A stretch of 64,000 bases of DNA from an uncultured Dyadobacter sp. (GCF_946482605.1 NZ_CAMLSE010000012.1:186001-250000); one strand, 5' to 3'. Positions 9,643 through 17,525 are shown, counted from the stretch's first letter. A program made the numbers and translations. Notes: a model not told the origin generated them from the sequence alone.

Positions 9643-9758
9643 GAGTAAAAAATAAGGACAGAGCGGCCCGGACCTTTAACGGCCGGCCAATCTGAAAATG
9701 AATGAATGGAAATGATTACCTCCCTCGCGGAAGGATGGAAACAGAAAGGGATGCCGGG

Positions 9759-10121
9759 TCAGACCAGCGGGGGATGAAAAATATCTTCGGCAACGATACG
9801 CGCCAAAAATGGAGAAGTATAATCGAATGCAACGTCGGCCGGAACCTCGAAATGTTCAGGCAGTTTGAAGGAAAGCGGTTTCCGGGTGTCCATAACCTGA
9901 TACAGAAACTGCGCCATCGAGGTCTGCTCTGCGCGCCGCTCTTCCTGCTTTTTGGCATCGGCGACATTTTTCGCCAGGTAGCATACCCCACCGCAGACCG
10001 TGATCGGGTTATCGCGATTTACACAAAGGTTAGCGATAATGTATTCCTTTCTAAGCTCGAAATCCAGGTATAACAGCGGGATCACCCATGCTTTCACAAG
10101 CATCAGGGCCATAAGGCTCAT
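9759..10121 (-). CDS. small membrane protein with clustered Cys, first gene of copper/haem operon
   Basis: From ATG at 10121 the protein has 120 residues: one hydrophobic segment near the start (MSLMALMLVKAWVIPLLYL), then ELRKEYIIANLCVNRDNPITVCGGVCYLAK with three Cys, then a charged, mostly helical tail. From memory, similar short proteins with a CxxKDKPxxxCNGKCxLxK-type stretch are common in Bacteroidota near SCO and copper genes; I know no function. I reject the longer reading from TTG at 10190 because that TTG is part of the operon promoter TACATTTG (10188-10195). The Cys cluster would face the periplasm and could bind Cu. The role is inferred from context only. Confidence 0.65.
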   Translation of the reverse strand: MSLMALMLVKAWVIPLLYLDFELRKEYIIANLCVNRDNPITVCGGVCYLAKNVADAKKQEERRAEQTSMAQFLYQVMDTRKPLSFKLPEHFEVPADVAFDYTSPFLARIVAEDIFHPPLV

Positions 10122-10187
10122 GGCTATCCATTGTTTGCTGGAACCTTTCAAGAACTGGGATCCGGTTACGGTGATTTGTAGTGATTG

Positions 10188-10218
10188 CAAATGTAGTACC
10201 CGATCGCGCGGATAACAA
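10188..10218 (-). promoter_or_regulatory. Bacteroidota-type promoter of the copper/haem operon
   Basis: On the minus strand TTG (10216-10218) lies 20 bases before TACATTTG (10188-10195), matching the TTG-N19/20-TAnnTTTG consensus of the primary sigma factor in this phylum. The predicted start is near 10180, about 60 bases before the ATG at 10121. Confidence 0.65.
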
Positions 10219-10290
10219 ACAAAATGAGAGCGGCGGCATGAAAAGCCCTGACCGGGGTTCGTAAAAAAATTTCAGAAAAATATCGTCTTT

Positions 10291-10325
10291 TATTTTGTAC
10301 CAATTAGTAAAGTATTCTATATTTG
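10291..10325 (+). promoter_or_regulatory. promoter and shared motif upstream of TetR gene
   Basis: TTG (10295-10297), 20 bases, then TATATTTG (10318-10325): a good Bacteroidota promoter 20 bases before the TetR start. The sequence TTTTGTACCAATTAGTA overlaps the -33 element and recurs, with two changes, upstream of osmC-like gene (10944-10960), suggesting a TetR operator. Confidence 0.55.
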
Positions 10326-10345
10326 TCCTATCAAAAGCAATCACA

Positions 10346-10930
10346 ATGGCAGGCAGACCTAAAATATACGACGAAACGGCGATCCTGGACAGGGCGGTGG
10401 ACGTCTTTTGGGACAAGGGATATGCCAATGCGACTGCCGACGATCTGCTTGCGGCAATGGGAATCGGAAAGGGAAGTTTTTACCTGGCATTCAAAGGTGG
10501 TAAAGAGGAATTATTCCGGAAATCCATGGAGCGCGTCGTGGAACTGAATTTCAAATCGATCCGCGAAGCCCTCGGCTCCTGCGAAGATCCGGTGCAATTT
10601 ATCAGGGACTTTTTCATGTCTCTGACCGGCGACCAATCGCCGGTCGGCAACAAGGGCTGCTACTTCGGCAATGCACTGATCCAGGTTTCGGCGGACGATG
10701 CCGGCTTGAAACTGATCGCGGCCAAATACCTGCATTTACTGGAAGAAATTTTCACGGAGGCGGTACAAAAAGGCAAAGACCTGGGCCTGCTAACCACAAA
10801 AGAATCGGCTGCATCCCTGGGTGCCTACCTCGTGAATCTCTGGAACGGTATGAATGTAACCCGGCGGATGGAAACGGACCAACAAAAACTGGTACAGCTT
10901 GTGCGCATGAACCTGAACATTTTACAATAA
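10346..10930 (+). CDS. TetR/AcrR family transcriptional regulator
   Basis: A 194-residue regulator. The N-terminal HTH is clear: MAGRPKIYDETAILDRAVDVFWDKGY, ADDLLAAMGIGKGSFYLAFKGGKEELF. The start was taken at the ATG before AGRPK, since the family begins with this basic stretch and the promoter lies just upstream of it; a longer reading from 10295 would start inside the promoter. The C-terminal domain resembles the group often found beside thiol, oxidoreductase or quinone-stress genes. The gene downstream is an OsmC family protein carrying the same promoter motif, which points to joint regulation. The inducer is unknown. Confidence 0.88.
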   Translation: MAGRPKIYDETAILDRAVDVFWDKGYANATADDLLAAMGIGKGSFYLAFKGGKEELFRKSMERVVELNFKSIREALGSCEDPVQFIRDFFMSLTGDQSPVGNKGCYFGNALIQVSADDAGLKLIAAKYLHLLEEIFTEAVQKGKDLGLLTTKESAASLGAYLVNLWNGMNVTRRMETDQQKLVQLVRMNLNILQ

Positions 10931-10943
10931 TTTTTTTACCCAA

Positions 10944-10972
10944 TTTTGTACCAAACAGTACAGTTTATATTC
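10944..10972 (+). promoter_or_regulatory. promoter and shared TetR motif upstream of OsmC gene
   Basis: TTTTGTACCAAACAGTA at 10944-10960 matches the motif upstream of the TetR gene (TTTTGTACCAATTAGTA) at 15 of 17 positions. It covers the TTG of a -33 element (10946-10948); about 19 bases further a weak -7 (TATTCC) occurs, so expression may depend on relief of repression or on an activator. Confidence 0.5.
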
Positions 10973-11005
10973 CAATCATTTTTCAATTCAAAACTCTGAA
11001 ATATT

Positions 11006-11416
11006 ATGAAACGCAAAGCAACAGCCGTATGGAATGGTGACATCAAAACCGGGGCCGGACACATTACCACCGGAAGCACCGTGCTGAACAAAACACAATA
11101 CTCGTTTAACAGCCGATTCGCCGACGGTATCGGCACCAACCCGGAAGAATTGCTGGCGGCGGCGCACGCAGGATGTTTCACCATGAAACTGGACCTCGAC
11201 CTCACCCAGGCAGGCTACACGGTGGATTCATTGGAAACCCAATCGGCGGTTACGTTGGACAATGGCAAAATTACCAAGTCCGAACTGACGTTGCAGGCCA
11301 AAGTACCGGGCATCAGCGACGAGGAATTCCAGCTCATTGCCAAGGAAGCCGAAAAAACCTGTCCGGTGAGTCAGGCTTTCAATTTTGAAATCGTCCTGAA
11401 TGCAACCCTGATATAA
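11006..11416 (+). CDS. OsmC/Ohr family peroxidase
   Basis: A 136-residue protein matching OsmC in length and motifs. The peroxidatic Cys is Cys57 in LLAAAHAGCFTM and the resolving Cys is Cys119 in EKTCPVSQAF. OsmC-type enzymes reduce organic hydroperoxides in the cytoplasm with thiol cofactors. It lies 75 bases after the TetR gene; the shared promoter motif suggests that the TetR protein controls it. An intrinsic terminator follows. Confidence 0.92.
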   Translation: MKRKATAVWNGDIKTGAGHITTGSTVLNKTQYSFNSRFADGIGTNPEELLAAAHAGCFTMKLDLDLTQAGYTVDSLETQSAVTLDNGKITKSELTLQAKVPGISDEEFQLIAKEAEKTCPVSQAFNFEIVLNATLI

Positions 11417-11437
11417 CCGCATCCCGCAGCGGTAAAC

Positions 11438-11469
11438 AAAGCATCCGGTTTGGTATCGGGTGCTTTTTT
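11438..11469 (+). terminator. rho-independent terminator after OsmC gene
   Basis: Stem AGCATCCG with CGGGTGCT (one G-T pair), loop of about 9 bases, then TTTTTT. It ends the TetR/OsmC region. Confidence 0.85.
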
Positions 11470-11552
11470 GCTTTGTGAAGTGTATTCCAAGCCTGTTCCT
11501 CCCCGAACAAGTTCTGTACGAAACTGAACATATCCACAAAGCGGATTAGAGA

Positions 11553-11577
11553 TAATTAACTAATATACAGTTAATTA
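11553..11577. promoter_or_regulatory. inverted repeat upstream of the ABC permease
   Basis: TAATTAAC and GTTAATTA, a perfect 8-bp inverted repeat with 9 bases between, about 70 bases before the permease start. It could be an operator. No promoter match was identified with confidence. Confidence 0.3.
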
Positions 11578-11645
11578 CAAATCTGGCATTCATTTTTTGT
11601 TTCACAGGCAGACTACATCCTTTCCCGAACCAAAAATCTGCCGAC

Positions 11646-14060
11646 ATGTTCAAGAACTATGTAAAAATCGCCTGGCGCAATCTTTGGAAAAGCAAGACTT
11701 TCTCAGCTATCAATATCATAGGACTGGCTGTTGGCATTGCCGGGTCACTGCTTATTATTTTCCATATCAAACATGAGCTGAGCTACGACAAGGGTTTCAG
11801 CAAAGCCGACCGCATTTACCGGGTCACCTACGAAAATAAGGATGCCAATTCCCGTCACTGGGCCGCCACCCCGCCACCACTGGGCCCATCTCTGCTACGC
11901 ACGTTCCCGCAGGTAGAGCAGATGGTCCGTTTTCACAGATTGTTCCCCTACCAGCTGTTCAGCTACTCCGGTCCTCAGGGCGACGTCAGGCGATTTGAAG
12001 AGAAAGGAGGATTTTTTGCGAATGAAGCGGTCATAAGTGTCTTTGACCTGTCGTTCGTACGCGGCAATGCCGCATCGGCCCTAACGGAGGCCAACACGAT
12101 GATCATCACTGAAGCAATGGCCGAAAAGTATTTCGGGAAGGCAGATCCGGTGGGTAAAGTCATCCAGGACGACCGTAGGAAGCTGGCGCTGAAGGTGACG
12201 GGCGTCATAAAGGAATTTGATTTCCCGAGCCATCTCCGATTCGACTATCTCGTCTCGATGCCTACCGTCGATAGCTACATCGACAAGCAATCCATGGAAA
12301 ACATCGACTGGTCGGGTTTCTACACTTATGTAATGCTGCGCAAAGGCGTCGCCGCCCCGCAACTCGAAGCCGCACTACCCTCTTTCGCGACGGGCTTCTA
12401 TGCGCCCTCGGGAGAATCGGCACAGAAAATACTTGCGACGCGTCAGCTGCATTTGCAACCGGTGAGGGATATCCACCTGCATTCCAAACTGGAAAAAGAG
12501 ATGTTTCCGAACAGCGACATTACCTATGTCTACATTTTTTCGGTTGCGGCACTGTTCATACTGCTGGTTGCGACTGTCAATTTTATCAATATTTCGACCG
12601 CGCTCGCATTCAACCGCATGAAAGAGATCGGCTTGCGAAAAGTAGTGGGCGCCACCCGCCCGCAGCTTATCCGGCAGTTTCTGGGCGAATCGTTCCTGGT
12701 TACGCTCCTGGCAACCGGCCTGGCGGGACTGCTTTTTAAACTTAGCATACCTTTTTATACCAATATCGCATCCGGGAGCTTCGTGTTCTCGGATATGTTC
12801 ACATTGTCGGGTGTTGTCATCGTCGCATTGCTAATCGGGCTCATTGCCCTGCTGGCTGGTTTGTATCCTGCGTGGTTTGTGGCGCGGTTCAATCCGGTGG
12901 TTTCTTTGAAAGGCAAGAAACTTGCAGGCCCGGCGGTCAATCTGGTACGCAAGGGCCTGATCGTACTTCAGTTTACAGTCTCGGTATTTATGATCTTTGG
13001 GACGATTATCGTGTACCGCCAGATGCAGCTTTTTCACAATCAGGATCTGGGATTTGACAAAGACCAGATCATAGCGGTGACGATGTACGACCAGATGTGG
13101 GAAAAATACAGTGTGCTGGTGAACGAAATGACCCGGAATAAGGCGATTAGCTCCTTTTCGGTCACTTCCACGCTGCCTGGAGAGCGCTTCGGGAACTACA
13201 CCGCTTCCCCGCTCCATCGCACTGAGCACGACGATGTACCGGATAACTCGCGGATGTTGTGGGCTGATGACAAAATACTGGCCACGCTGGGTATCCAATT
13301 GAAAGAAGGGCGGGATTTTCGCAGCCAGTTTCCGCAGATCAAAAACCCCGAGTTCATCCTCAATGAAGCGGCCGTCAAAGTATACGGACTCAAAAACCCT
13401 GTGGGTGAATCATTTGTGGCGGATGCCGATACCGGTACGATTGTGGGTGTGGTGAAAGACTTCAATTTTGCGTCCCTGCATTCTACCGTGGAACCGCTGG
13501 TGATCCAGTACAATCCTTACCGGGCCAATTATCTGATGGTGAAGGTGAAAGGTGATGCCCTAACCCAAACAATCCGGTTCCTGGAAAGCCAGGTACATAC
13601 CCTCTCGCCTTCCAGCAAATTCACATACGCATTCCTGGATCAGAACCTTGAAAAGCTCTACGCGTCGGAGAATCGTATGAGCCAGGTTTTCAACGGGTTT
13701 TCAATACTGACGATTTTTATTTCGTGCCTGGGCCTTTTCGGCTTGTCGGCCTATTCGGCAAAGCTTCGCATTAAGGAAGTGGGCGTCCGGAAAGTGCTGG
13801 GCGCATCGGTAAGCAGTGTCACGATGTTGCTTTCGAAGGATTTTGTGGTGTTGGTCGCCATTGCGATTGCGATCTCGCTACCGCTAGCCTGGTGGACGAT
13901 GGAGTTGTGGCTCAGTTCTTTCGCCTACCGCATTGCCATTGGCTATGAAACATTTCTCATCTCAGGCGTATCCGCATTGTTGCTGGCTGTGGTTACCATT
14001 AGTTTTCAGGCTGTTAAAACGGCCCTGCTGAACCCCGTCAAAAACCTCAGAGCGGATTAG
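11646..14060 (+). CDS. MacB-like/FtsX-domain ABC transporter permease
   Basis: An 804-residue protein typical of Bacteroidota permeases that have two MacB_PCD-FtsX units in one chain. It opens with FKNYVKIAWRNLWKSKTF, a family signature, then the first membrane segment (about 20-40), a periplasmic domain (about 50-275), three membrane segments (about 285-420), a second unit with its own segment near 435-455 and periplasmic domain, and three final segments (about 680-795). The phrase RMKEIGLRKVVGAT recurs as RIKEVGVRKVLGAS, the FtsX repeat. No ATPase gene is adjacent. Such proteins are linked to export or to resistance to peptides; the substrate is unknown. Confidence 0.88.
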   Translation: MFKNYVKIAWRNLWKSKTFSAINIIGLAVGIAGSLLIIFHIKHELSYDKGFSKADRIYRVTYENKDANSRHWAATPPPLGPSLLRTFPQVEQMVRFHRLFPYQLFSYSGPQGDVRRFEEKGGFFANEAVISVFDLSFVRGNAASALTEANTMIITEAMAEKYFGKADPVGKVIQDDRRKLALKVTGVIKEFDFPSHLRFDYLVSMPTVDSYIDKQSMENIDWSGFYTYVMLRKGVAAPQLEAALPSFATGFYAPSGESAQKILATRQLHLQPVRDIHLHSKLEKEMFPNSDITYVYIFSVAALFILLVATVNFINISTALAFNRMKEIGLRKVVGATRPQLIRQFLGESFLVTLLATGLAGLLFKLSIPFYTNIASGSFVFSDMFTLSGVVIVALLIGLIALLAGLYPAWFVARFNPVVSLKGKKLAGPAVNLVRKGLIVLQFTVSVFMIFGTIIVYRQMQLFHNQDLGFDKDQIIAVTMYDQMWEKYSVLVNEMTRNKAISSFSVTSTLPGERFGNYTASPLHRTEHDDVPDNSRMLWADDKILATLGIQLKEGRDFRSQFPQIKNPEFILNEAAVKVYGLKNPVGESFVADADTGTIVGVVKDFNFASLHSTVEPLVIQYNPYRANYLMVKVKGDALTQTIRFLESQVHTLSPSSKFTYAFLDQNLEKLYASENRMSQVFNGFSILTIFISCLGLFGLSAYSAKLRIKEVGVRKVLGASVSSVTMLLSKDFVVLVAIAIAISLPLAWWTMELWLSSFAYRIAIGYETFLISGVSALLLAVVTISFQAVKTALLNPVKNLRAD

Positions 14061-14092
14061 CAGCCGTTCCATTCCGCCATTTCCTATTGAAT

Positions 14093-14118
14093 TTGAAAGA
14101 CTCTAAAAAGTTTTTCAA
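14093..14118 (+). terminator. probable terminator after the permease gene
   Basis: TTGAAAGACT pairs with AGTTTTTCAA (10 bp with one G-T) around a 6-base loop, followed by GTTTTC. AT-rich and without a long T run, so only moderately strong. Confidence 0.5.
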
Positions 14119-14130
14119 GTTTTCGACAGT

Positions 14131-14150
14131 TAGTAAATAAACATTTACTT
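14131..14150. promoter_or_regulatory. candidate TetR operator
   Basis: AGTAAAT-AAAC-ATTTACT is a perfect 7-bp inverted repeat with a 4-base centre (14132-14149), ending 32 bases before the TetR start at 14182. Position and symmetry fit autoregulation by the TetR protein encoded next. Confidence 0.55.
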
Positions 14151-14181
14151 ATATTTACAGAGCTATTGAAGATAACTGTTT

Positions 14182-14778
14182 ATGAGACCCAAAAGCATCG
14201 AAAAAGAGGAAGCCATCCGCAAAATTGCATTGCAAATCATCGCCGAGGAGGGGTTGGAAAACCTGAGTATGCAAAAACTGGCGAAAGCTGCCAACATATC
14301 ACCCCGAACGATCTATATCAAATACGAGAACAAAGAAGATCTCCTGATCCGGCTGTTTATCGAAGAAGTGCTGGGCAACTATGAAAAAGCGGTGCTTGAC
14401 GGCTTTGATCCGGAAATGGATTTCGCCGAAGGTGTCAGGAAGATCTGGGCCAATGTATTTAGCTACCTGACCGGTAACCGGGAGGCGTTTGCATTGATGC
14501 GCTACGGTCAATCCTCTCCGCTTCTCAACAAGGCATACCAGAAGGCCAACATCCGTGAAGGGCAGTTCTTCGTGCCGGTTCACGTTTTTCTGCAACGGCA
14601 TATGGAGGCCGGAACCATCCGGAAATTCCCGATCGATGTGCACAGGGCGTTACTCTTCTCACCATTGCTGGACCTGGTGAATGAATATTTCGATCACCTC
14701 GACAGGCCCCGGCAAATTATCACGGACCTCGTCCTCTCCGACTGCTGTGATGTGATTATCAAAGGACTTACCAAGTAA
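14182..14778 (+). CDS. TetR family transcriptional regulator
   Basis: A 198-residue regulator. The HTH reads IRKIALQIIAEEGLENLSMQKLAKAANISPRTIYIKYENKEDLL across residues about 10-55, with the typical tyrosine-rich end of the recognition helix. The C-terminal ligand domain resembles the TetR_C group seen beside monooxygenase and efflux genes. It is followed 25 bases later by a flavin monooxygenase gene, almost certainly in the same transcript, and is preceded by a matching palindrome. The natural inducer is probably a substrate of that monooxygenase, but this is inference. Confidence 0.88.
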   Translation: MRPKSIEKEEAIRKIALQIIAEEGLENLSMQKLAKAANISPRTIYIKYENKEDLLIRLFIEEVLGNYEKAVLDGFDPEMDFAEGVRKIWANVFSYLTGNREAFALMRYGQSSPLLNKAYQKANIREGQFFVPVHVFLQRHMEAGTIRKFPIDVHRALLFSPLLDLVNEYFDHLDRPRQIITDLVLSDCCDVIIKGLTK

Positions 14779-14803
14779 ATCAACAAACTAAAACCAATAT
14801 CAG

Positions 14804-15955
14804 ATGAATGCCATTCAAGACAAAAGAATAGCCGTTGTAGGCGGCGGACCCGGTGGACTTACGCTCGCCAGGTTGTTGCAGATGCAAGGTGCCGACGTAA
14901 AAGTTTACGATCGCGATCACAACCGCGACGCACGCGTGCAGGGTGCGACGCTCGATTTGCATACCGATTCCGGTTTGCTTGCATTAGCCGAAGCCGGACT
15001 GATGGAGGCATTTCAAACGCACTATCGCCCCGGTGCAGACACGCTCAGGATTTATGATCAGCAGGCTGCGCTCATACTCGATGAAAATGGTTATGAAGGC
15101 TTGGACAGCACCCGTCCGGAAATTGACCGTGGACCGCTGAGGAAGTTGTTGCTGGACTCGCTTCGGGACGGCACCGCGGTTTGGGACAGCCACTTTGTTT
15201 CGATGTCACGCGAACCGAACGATACCTGGCTGCTGACATTCCGGAACGGAACAACGGCCGTTGCCGATCTGGTCATCGCAGCCGATGGTGCCAATTCTCG
15301 TATTCGCCCCTACATCACGCCGGTTCAGGCTATTTACTCAGGCGTAACGATCGTGGAAGGGGCCGTTTATGATTCTGAAAACCGTGTACCTGAGATTCAT
15401 GCGATGCTGAATGGGGGAAAGATATTTACCATCGGCGATAGCAAAACACTGATCATCAGCTCCAAAGGGGATGGAAGTCTGGTATTTTACACGGGCTGCA
15501 ACACGGCGGAAGAATGGGTGCGGGAATGCGGCGTCGATTTCTCTGACAAGGCACAGGTCGTCAGCTGGTTTCGGAAAGAATTTGCGGAATGGAACAGCAT
15601 ATGGGTCGAAATGTTTGAAAAAGCCGAACCCGTTTTTACACCCAGACCTCAATATTATATGCCTTTGGATCAAGACTGGGAACCGCTGCCCGACCTGACG
15701 ATGCTCGGCGATGCTGCGCATGTAATGCCACCTTACGCGGGTGAAGGGGTAAATATGGCCATGCTCGACGCATTGGAACTGAGCAGAACGCTTACCGATC
15801 CGGCTTTTCAGGACAGCCGGTCAGCCATCGCAACCTACGAGCGCGGCATGCGGGAACGAGCTTCGGAAATTACCGAAATGACGCTCGACTCCACCCGCGC
15901 ATTACACGCTCCCGGAGCAATCGAGTTCCTGATCAATGTTTTGAACCCCGAATAG
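14804..15955 (+). CDS. Tet(X)-like FAD-dependent monooxygenase
   Basis: A 383-residue class A flavoprotein monooxygenase. The FAD motif GGGPGGLTLARLLQ is at about 13-26, the RxxGATLDLH segment follows (about 45-55), DLVIAADGANSRIR is at about 160-173 and GDAAHVMPPYAGEGVNMAM at about 305-323. The arrangement, length and the phrases ERDxxREAR/DRDHNRDAR and GTLDLH/ATLDLH resemble Tet(X) closely. Comparing with Tet(X) from memory, the tetracycline-contact residues Gln192 and Arg213 correspond to Glu and Lys here. It may thus oxidise another polycyclic or aromatic compound. It follows a TetR gene by 25 bases. Confidence 0.88.
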   Translation: MNAIQDKRIAVVGGGPGGLTLARLLQMQGADVKVYDRDHNRDARVQGATLDLHTDSGLLALAEAGLMEAFQTHYRPGADTLRIYDQQAALILDENGYEGLDSTRPEIDRGPLRKLLLDSLRDGTAVWDSHFVSMSREPNDTWLLTFRNGTTAVADLVIAADGANSRIRPYITPVQAIYSGVTIVEGAVYDSENRVPEIHAMLNGGKIFTIGDSKTLIISSKGDGSLVFYTGCNTAEEWVRECGVDFSDKAQVVSWFRKEFAEWNSIWVEMFEKAEPVFTPRPQYYMPLDQDWEPLPDLTMLGDAAHVMPPYAGEGVNMAMLDALELSRTLTDPAFQDSRSAIATYERGMRERASEITEMTLDSTRALHAPGAIEFLINVLNPE

Positions 15956-16026
15956 CGCTTCCGGGAAGTATGCGGAAATTGCCCGGGTACATTGAAAACC
16001 ATGGCGATAATCAGTGGCGACGAACA

Positions 16027-16070
16027 TTTAATATCCCATTCCAAATCTTGTATGGGAATGGGATATTAAA
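16027..16070. terminator. perfect 16-bp inverted repeat, probable terminator or regulatory hairpin
   Basis: TTTAATATCCCATTCC (16027-16042) and its exact complement (16055-16070) flank a 12-base loop. It sits 71 bases after the monooxygenase stop. A weak T stretch follows, so a terminator is plausible, but the length and perfection also fit an operator or a small mobile remnant. Confidence 0.5.
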
Positions 16071-16152
16071 ATCTTTGAATTCGATACAAATCTTGTCCAA
16101 TTTCAGTAGATTTGTTAACATTAATTTTTGTCACCTAATCACACTATTTAAT

Positions 16153-16365
16153 ATGCAATCCTCCGTAACCGATTCAAAACAAACCCTTTCCGGCGATCGA
16201 TTCAGCAGCCTTACTCCTTCGCTAATCTCCACATCTCTGGGTGGCGCAGTACTAGGCGGTAGTGTTGGCCACATTACCGGAGCACTGCTGGGCGGGGCAT
16301 TCGGCATCATCATCGCTCTTTTCTCCGAATACAGAAACACTCCGGTGCCAACCAAAAAGAACTAG
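16153..16365 (+). CDS. small glycine-zipper membrane protein
   Basis: A 70-residue protein starting at ATG 16153; a longer reading from 15970 would run back through the inverted repeat and is unlikely. Residues about 27-55 form a Gly-rich hydrophobic stretch (LGGAVLGGSVGHITGALLGGAFGIIIALF) resembling glycine-zipper hairpins that insert in membranes. The ends are polar. No homologue is recognised. It is followed closely by another possible small membrane ORF. Confidence 0.5.
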   Translation: MQSSVTDSKQTLSGDRFSSLTPSLISTSLGGAVLGGSVGHITGALLGGAFGIIIALFSEYRNTPVPTKKN

Positions 16366-16372
16366 TATTCCC

Positions 16373-16687
16373 TTGGTTGAAATTCTGCAATCCATTGTCC
16401 GGGAAGCACTCGCTCCCAGGGTTATTTTCATATTGGCCGGTTTGGGAAGCATTGTTTATCTGCCGACATTCTGGGCTCAGAAGCGCTTTCTCCAGACCAA
16501 CCTGCCGGATCTGATCAGCACCGGCTTCCAAATCGCTTCCGTTACCAGCGGCTGTCGACTGGTATTGAATGTGTTCACTGAACTATGCCGTCCCGACGCC
16601 ATCATGGCTATGGGCAAATTCTACACAGGGTACGGTGGTTGCCGCAGTCTTATGGATTTCAATCACTACTTTGAAAAAGCGGTTTAA
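16373..16687 (+). CDS. possible small membrane protein (weak)
   Basis: If TTG at 16373 is used the product has 104 residues, starting 7 bases after the previous stop. It has one or two hydrophobic stretches (APRVIFILAGLGSIVYLPTFW and about 45-65). No ATG occurs at a suitable place and no family is recognised, so this may be a remnant or not a gene. The reading frame upstream of 16373 overlaps the glycine-zipper gene and is probably not coding. Confidence 0.3.
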   Translation: MVEILQSIVREALAPRVIFILAGLGSIVYLPTFWAQKRFLQTNLPDLISTGFQIASVTSGCRLVLNVFTELCRPDAIMAMGKFYTGYGGCRSLMDFNHYFEKAV

Positions 16688-16813
16688 AAAGGCAAAATAG
16701 AGGCATTCCCATTTTCGCGAAACTACTGCGGCAAACCTCATTTACATTTCGACCGTCGGTTGGCGAACTGATCAAATCGGTTTTCGTGTTTCCCGGAAAC
16801 GAACTCAGGCAAC

Positions 16814-17323
16814 ATGGAAACTTATTTCAAAACAATCGAATCGCCCGTCGGCCGACTGACCCTCATCGCCAGCGACCGCGGACTCCGGGCAGTGCTTTGG
16901 GATAGGGACAATCCCGACCGGACGAGTGTCGAGTACGGCACAGAGGATATTCTTCATCCTATACTGGCCGAAACTGAAAAACAACTTGAAGAGTATTTTG
17001 CCAAAAAGCGGAAGGCTTTCGAGCTAACACTTGATTTTGTAGGAAGTGACTTTCAAAAACAGGTCTGGGAGGCATTGCTGACGATCCCTTTTGGCGAAAC
17101 CAGGTCCTATGGCGATATCGCCCGACAGATCGGCAATCCCGATTCGGTACGCGCGGTGGGCGGTGCGGCCAATAGAAACCCGATCTCCATTATAGCACCC
17201 TGCCACCGGGTCGTGGGGGCAACCGGAAAACTGGTCGGTTTTGGCGGCGGCCTCGCCAATAAGGCCTTTTTGCTGGAACTCGAAGCACCTTATCGACAAA
17301 CGTCTTTATTCGATCCAATGTAA
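16814..17323 (+). CDS. ogt: methylated-DNA--[protein]-cysteine S-methyltransferase
   Basis: A 169-residue DNA repair protein that moves the methyl group from O6-methylguanine to its own Cys. The active site IAPCHRVVGATGKLVGFGGG puts the acceptor Cys at residue 130. The HTH-containing domain is typical: FQKQVWEALLTIPFGETRSYGDIA at about 80-103. The N-terminal ribonuclease-like domain (about 1-75) is present, so the length is that of Ogt rather than Ada. It stands alone. A hairpin at 17460 lies 136 bases downstream. Confidence 0.93.
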   Translation: METYFKTIESPVGRLTLIASDRGLRAVLWDRDNPDRTSVEYGTEDILHPILAETEKQLEEYFAKKRKAFELTLDFVGSDFQKQVWEALLTIPFGETRSYGDIARQIGNPDSVRAVGGAANRNPISIIAPCHRVVGATGKLVGFGGGLANKAFLLELEAPYRQTSLFDPM

Positions 17324-17459
17324 CCGGCAATACCCGTCTCATGCATTGGGGCAATTCATTTCTGCAAAAAACCATTTACAATTTTTACTTGCAGACTGCT
17401 TTTAAAATTCCAGCAAGTATTATAAATTTAATATGTTTAATTATATCTGATTAAACTCC

Positions 17460-17499
17460 CCCGGTGCCGAAATCTGAAAGACGGACGCACCGGGTTTTT
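17460..17499 (+). terminator. intrinsic terminator upstream of the ABC-F gene
   Basis: CCCGGTGC (17460-17467) pairs with GCACCGGG (17487-17494), followed at once by TTTTT. It probably ends ogt transcription. It lies before, not after, the promoter-like sequence at 17518-17525, which argues against an attenuator for the ABC-F gene unless transcription also starts further upstream. Confidence 0.8.
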
Positions 17500-17517
17500 A
17501 GTACCTGGCTTTTTTAC

Positions 17518-17525
17518 TATCTTTG
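17518..17525 (+). promoter_or_regulatory. candidate -7 element (TATCTTTG) of the ABC-F gene
   Basis: A perfect TAnnTTTG match 115 bases before the ABC-F start. No TTG is found at the expected -33 distance, only a T run of the terminator. If used, the leader would be about 110 bases long. Confidence 0.45.

Noticed and set aside
10122..10190. TTG start at 10190
   Set aside because: It is part of the promoter -7 element.
16262..16372. Coding use of the frame upstream of 16373
   Set aside because: It overlaps the glycine-zipper ORF in another frame and has no family features.
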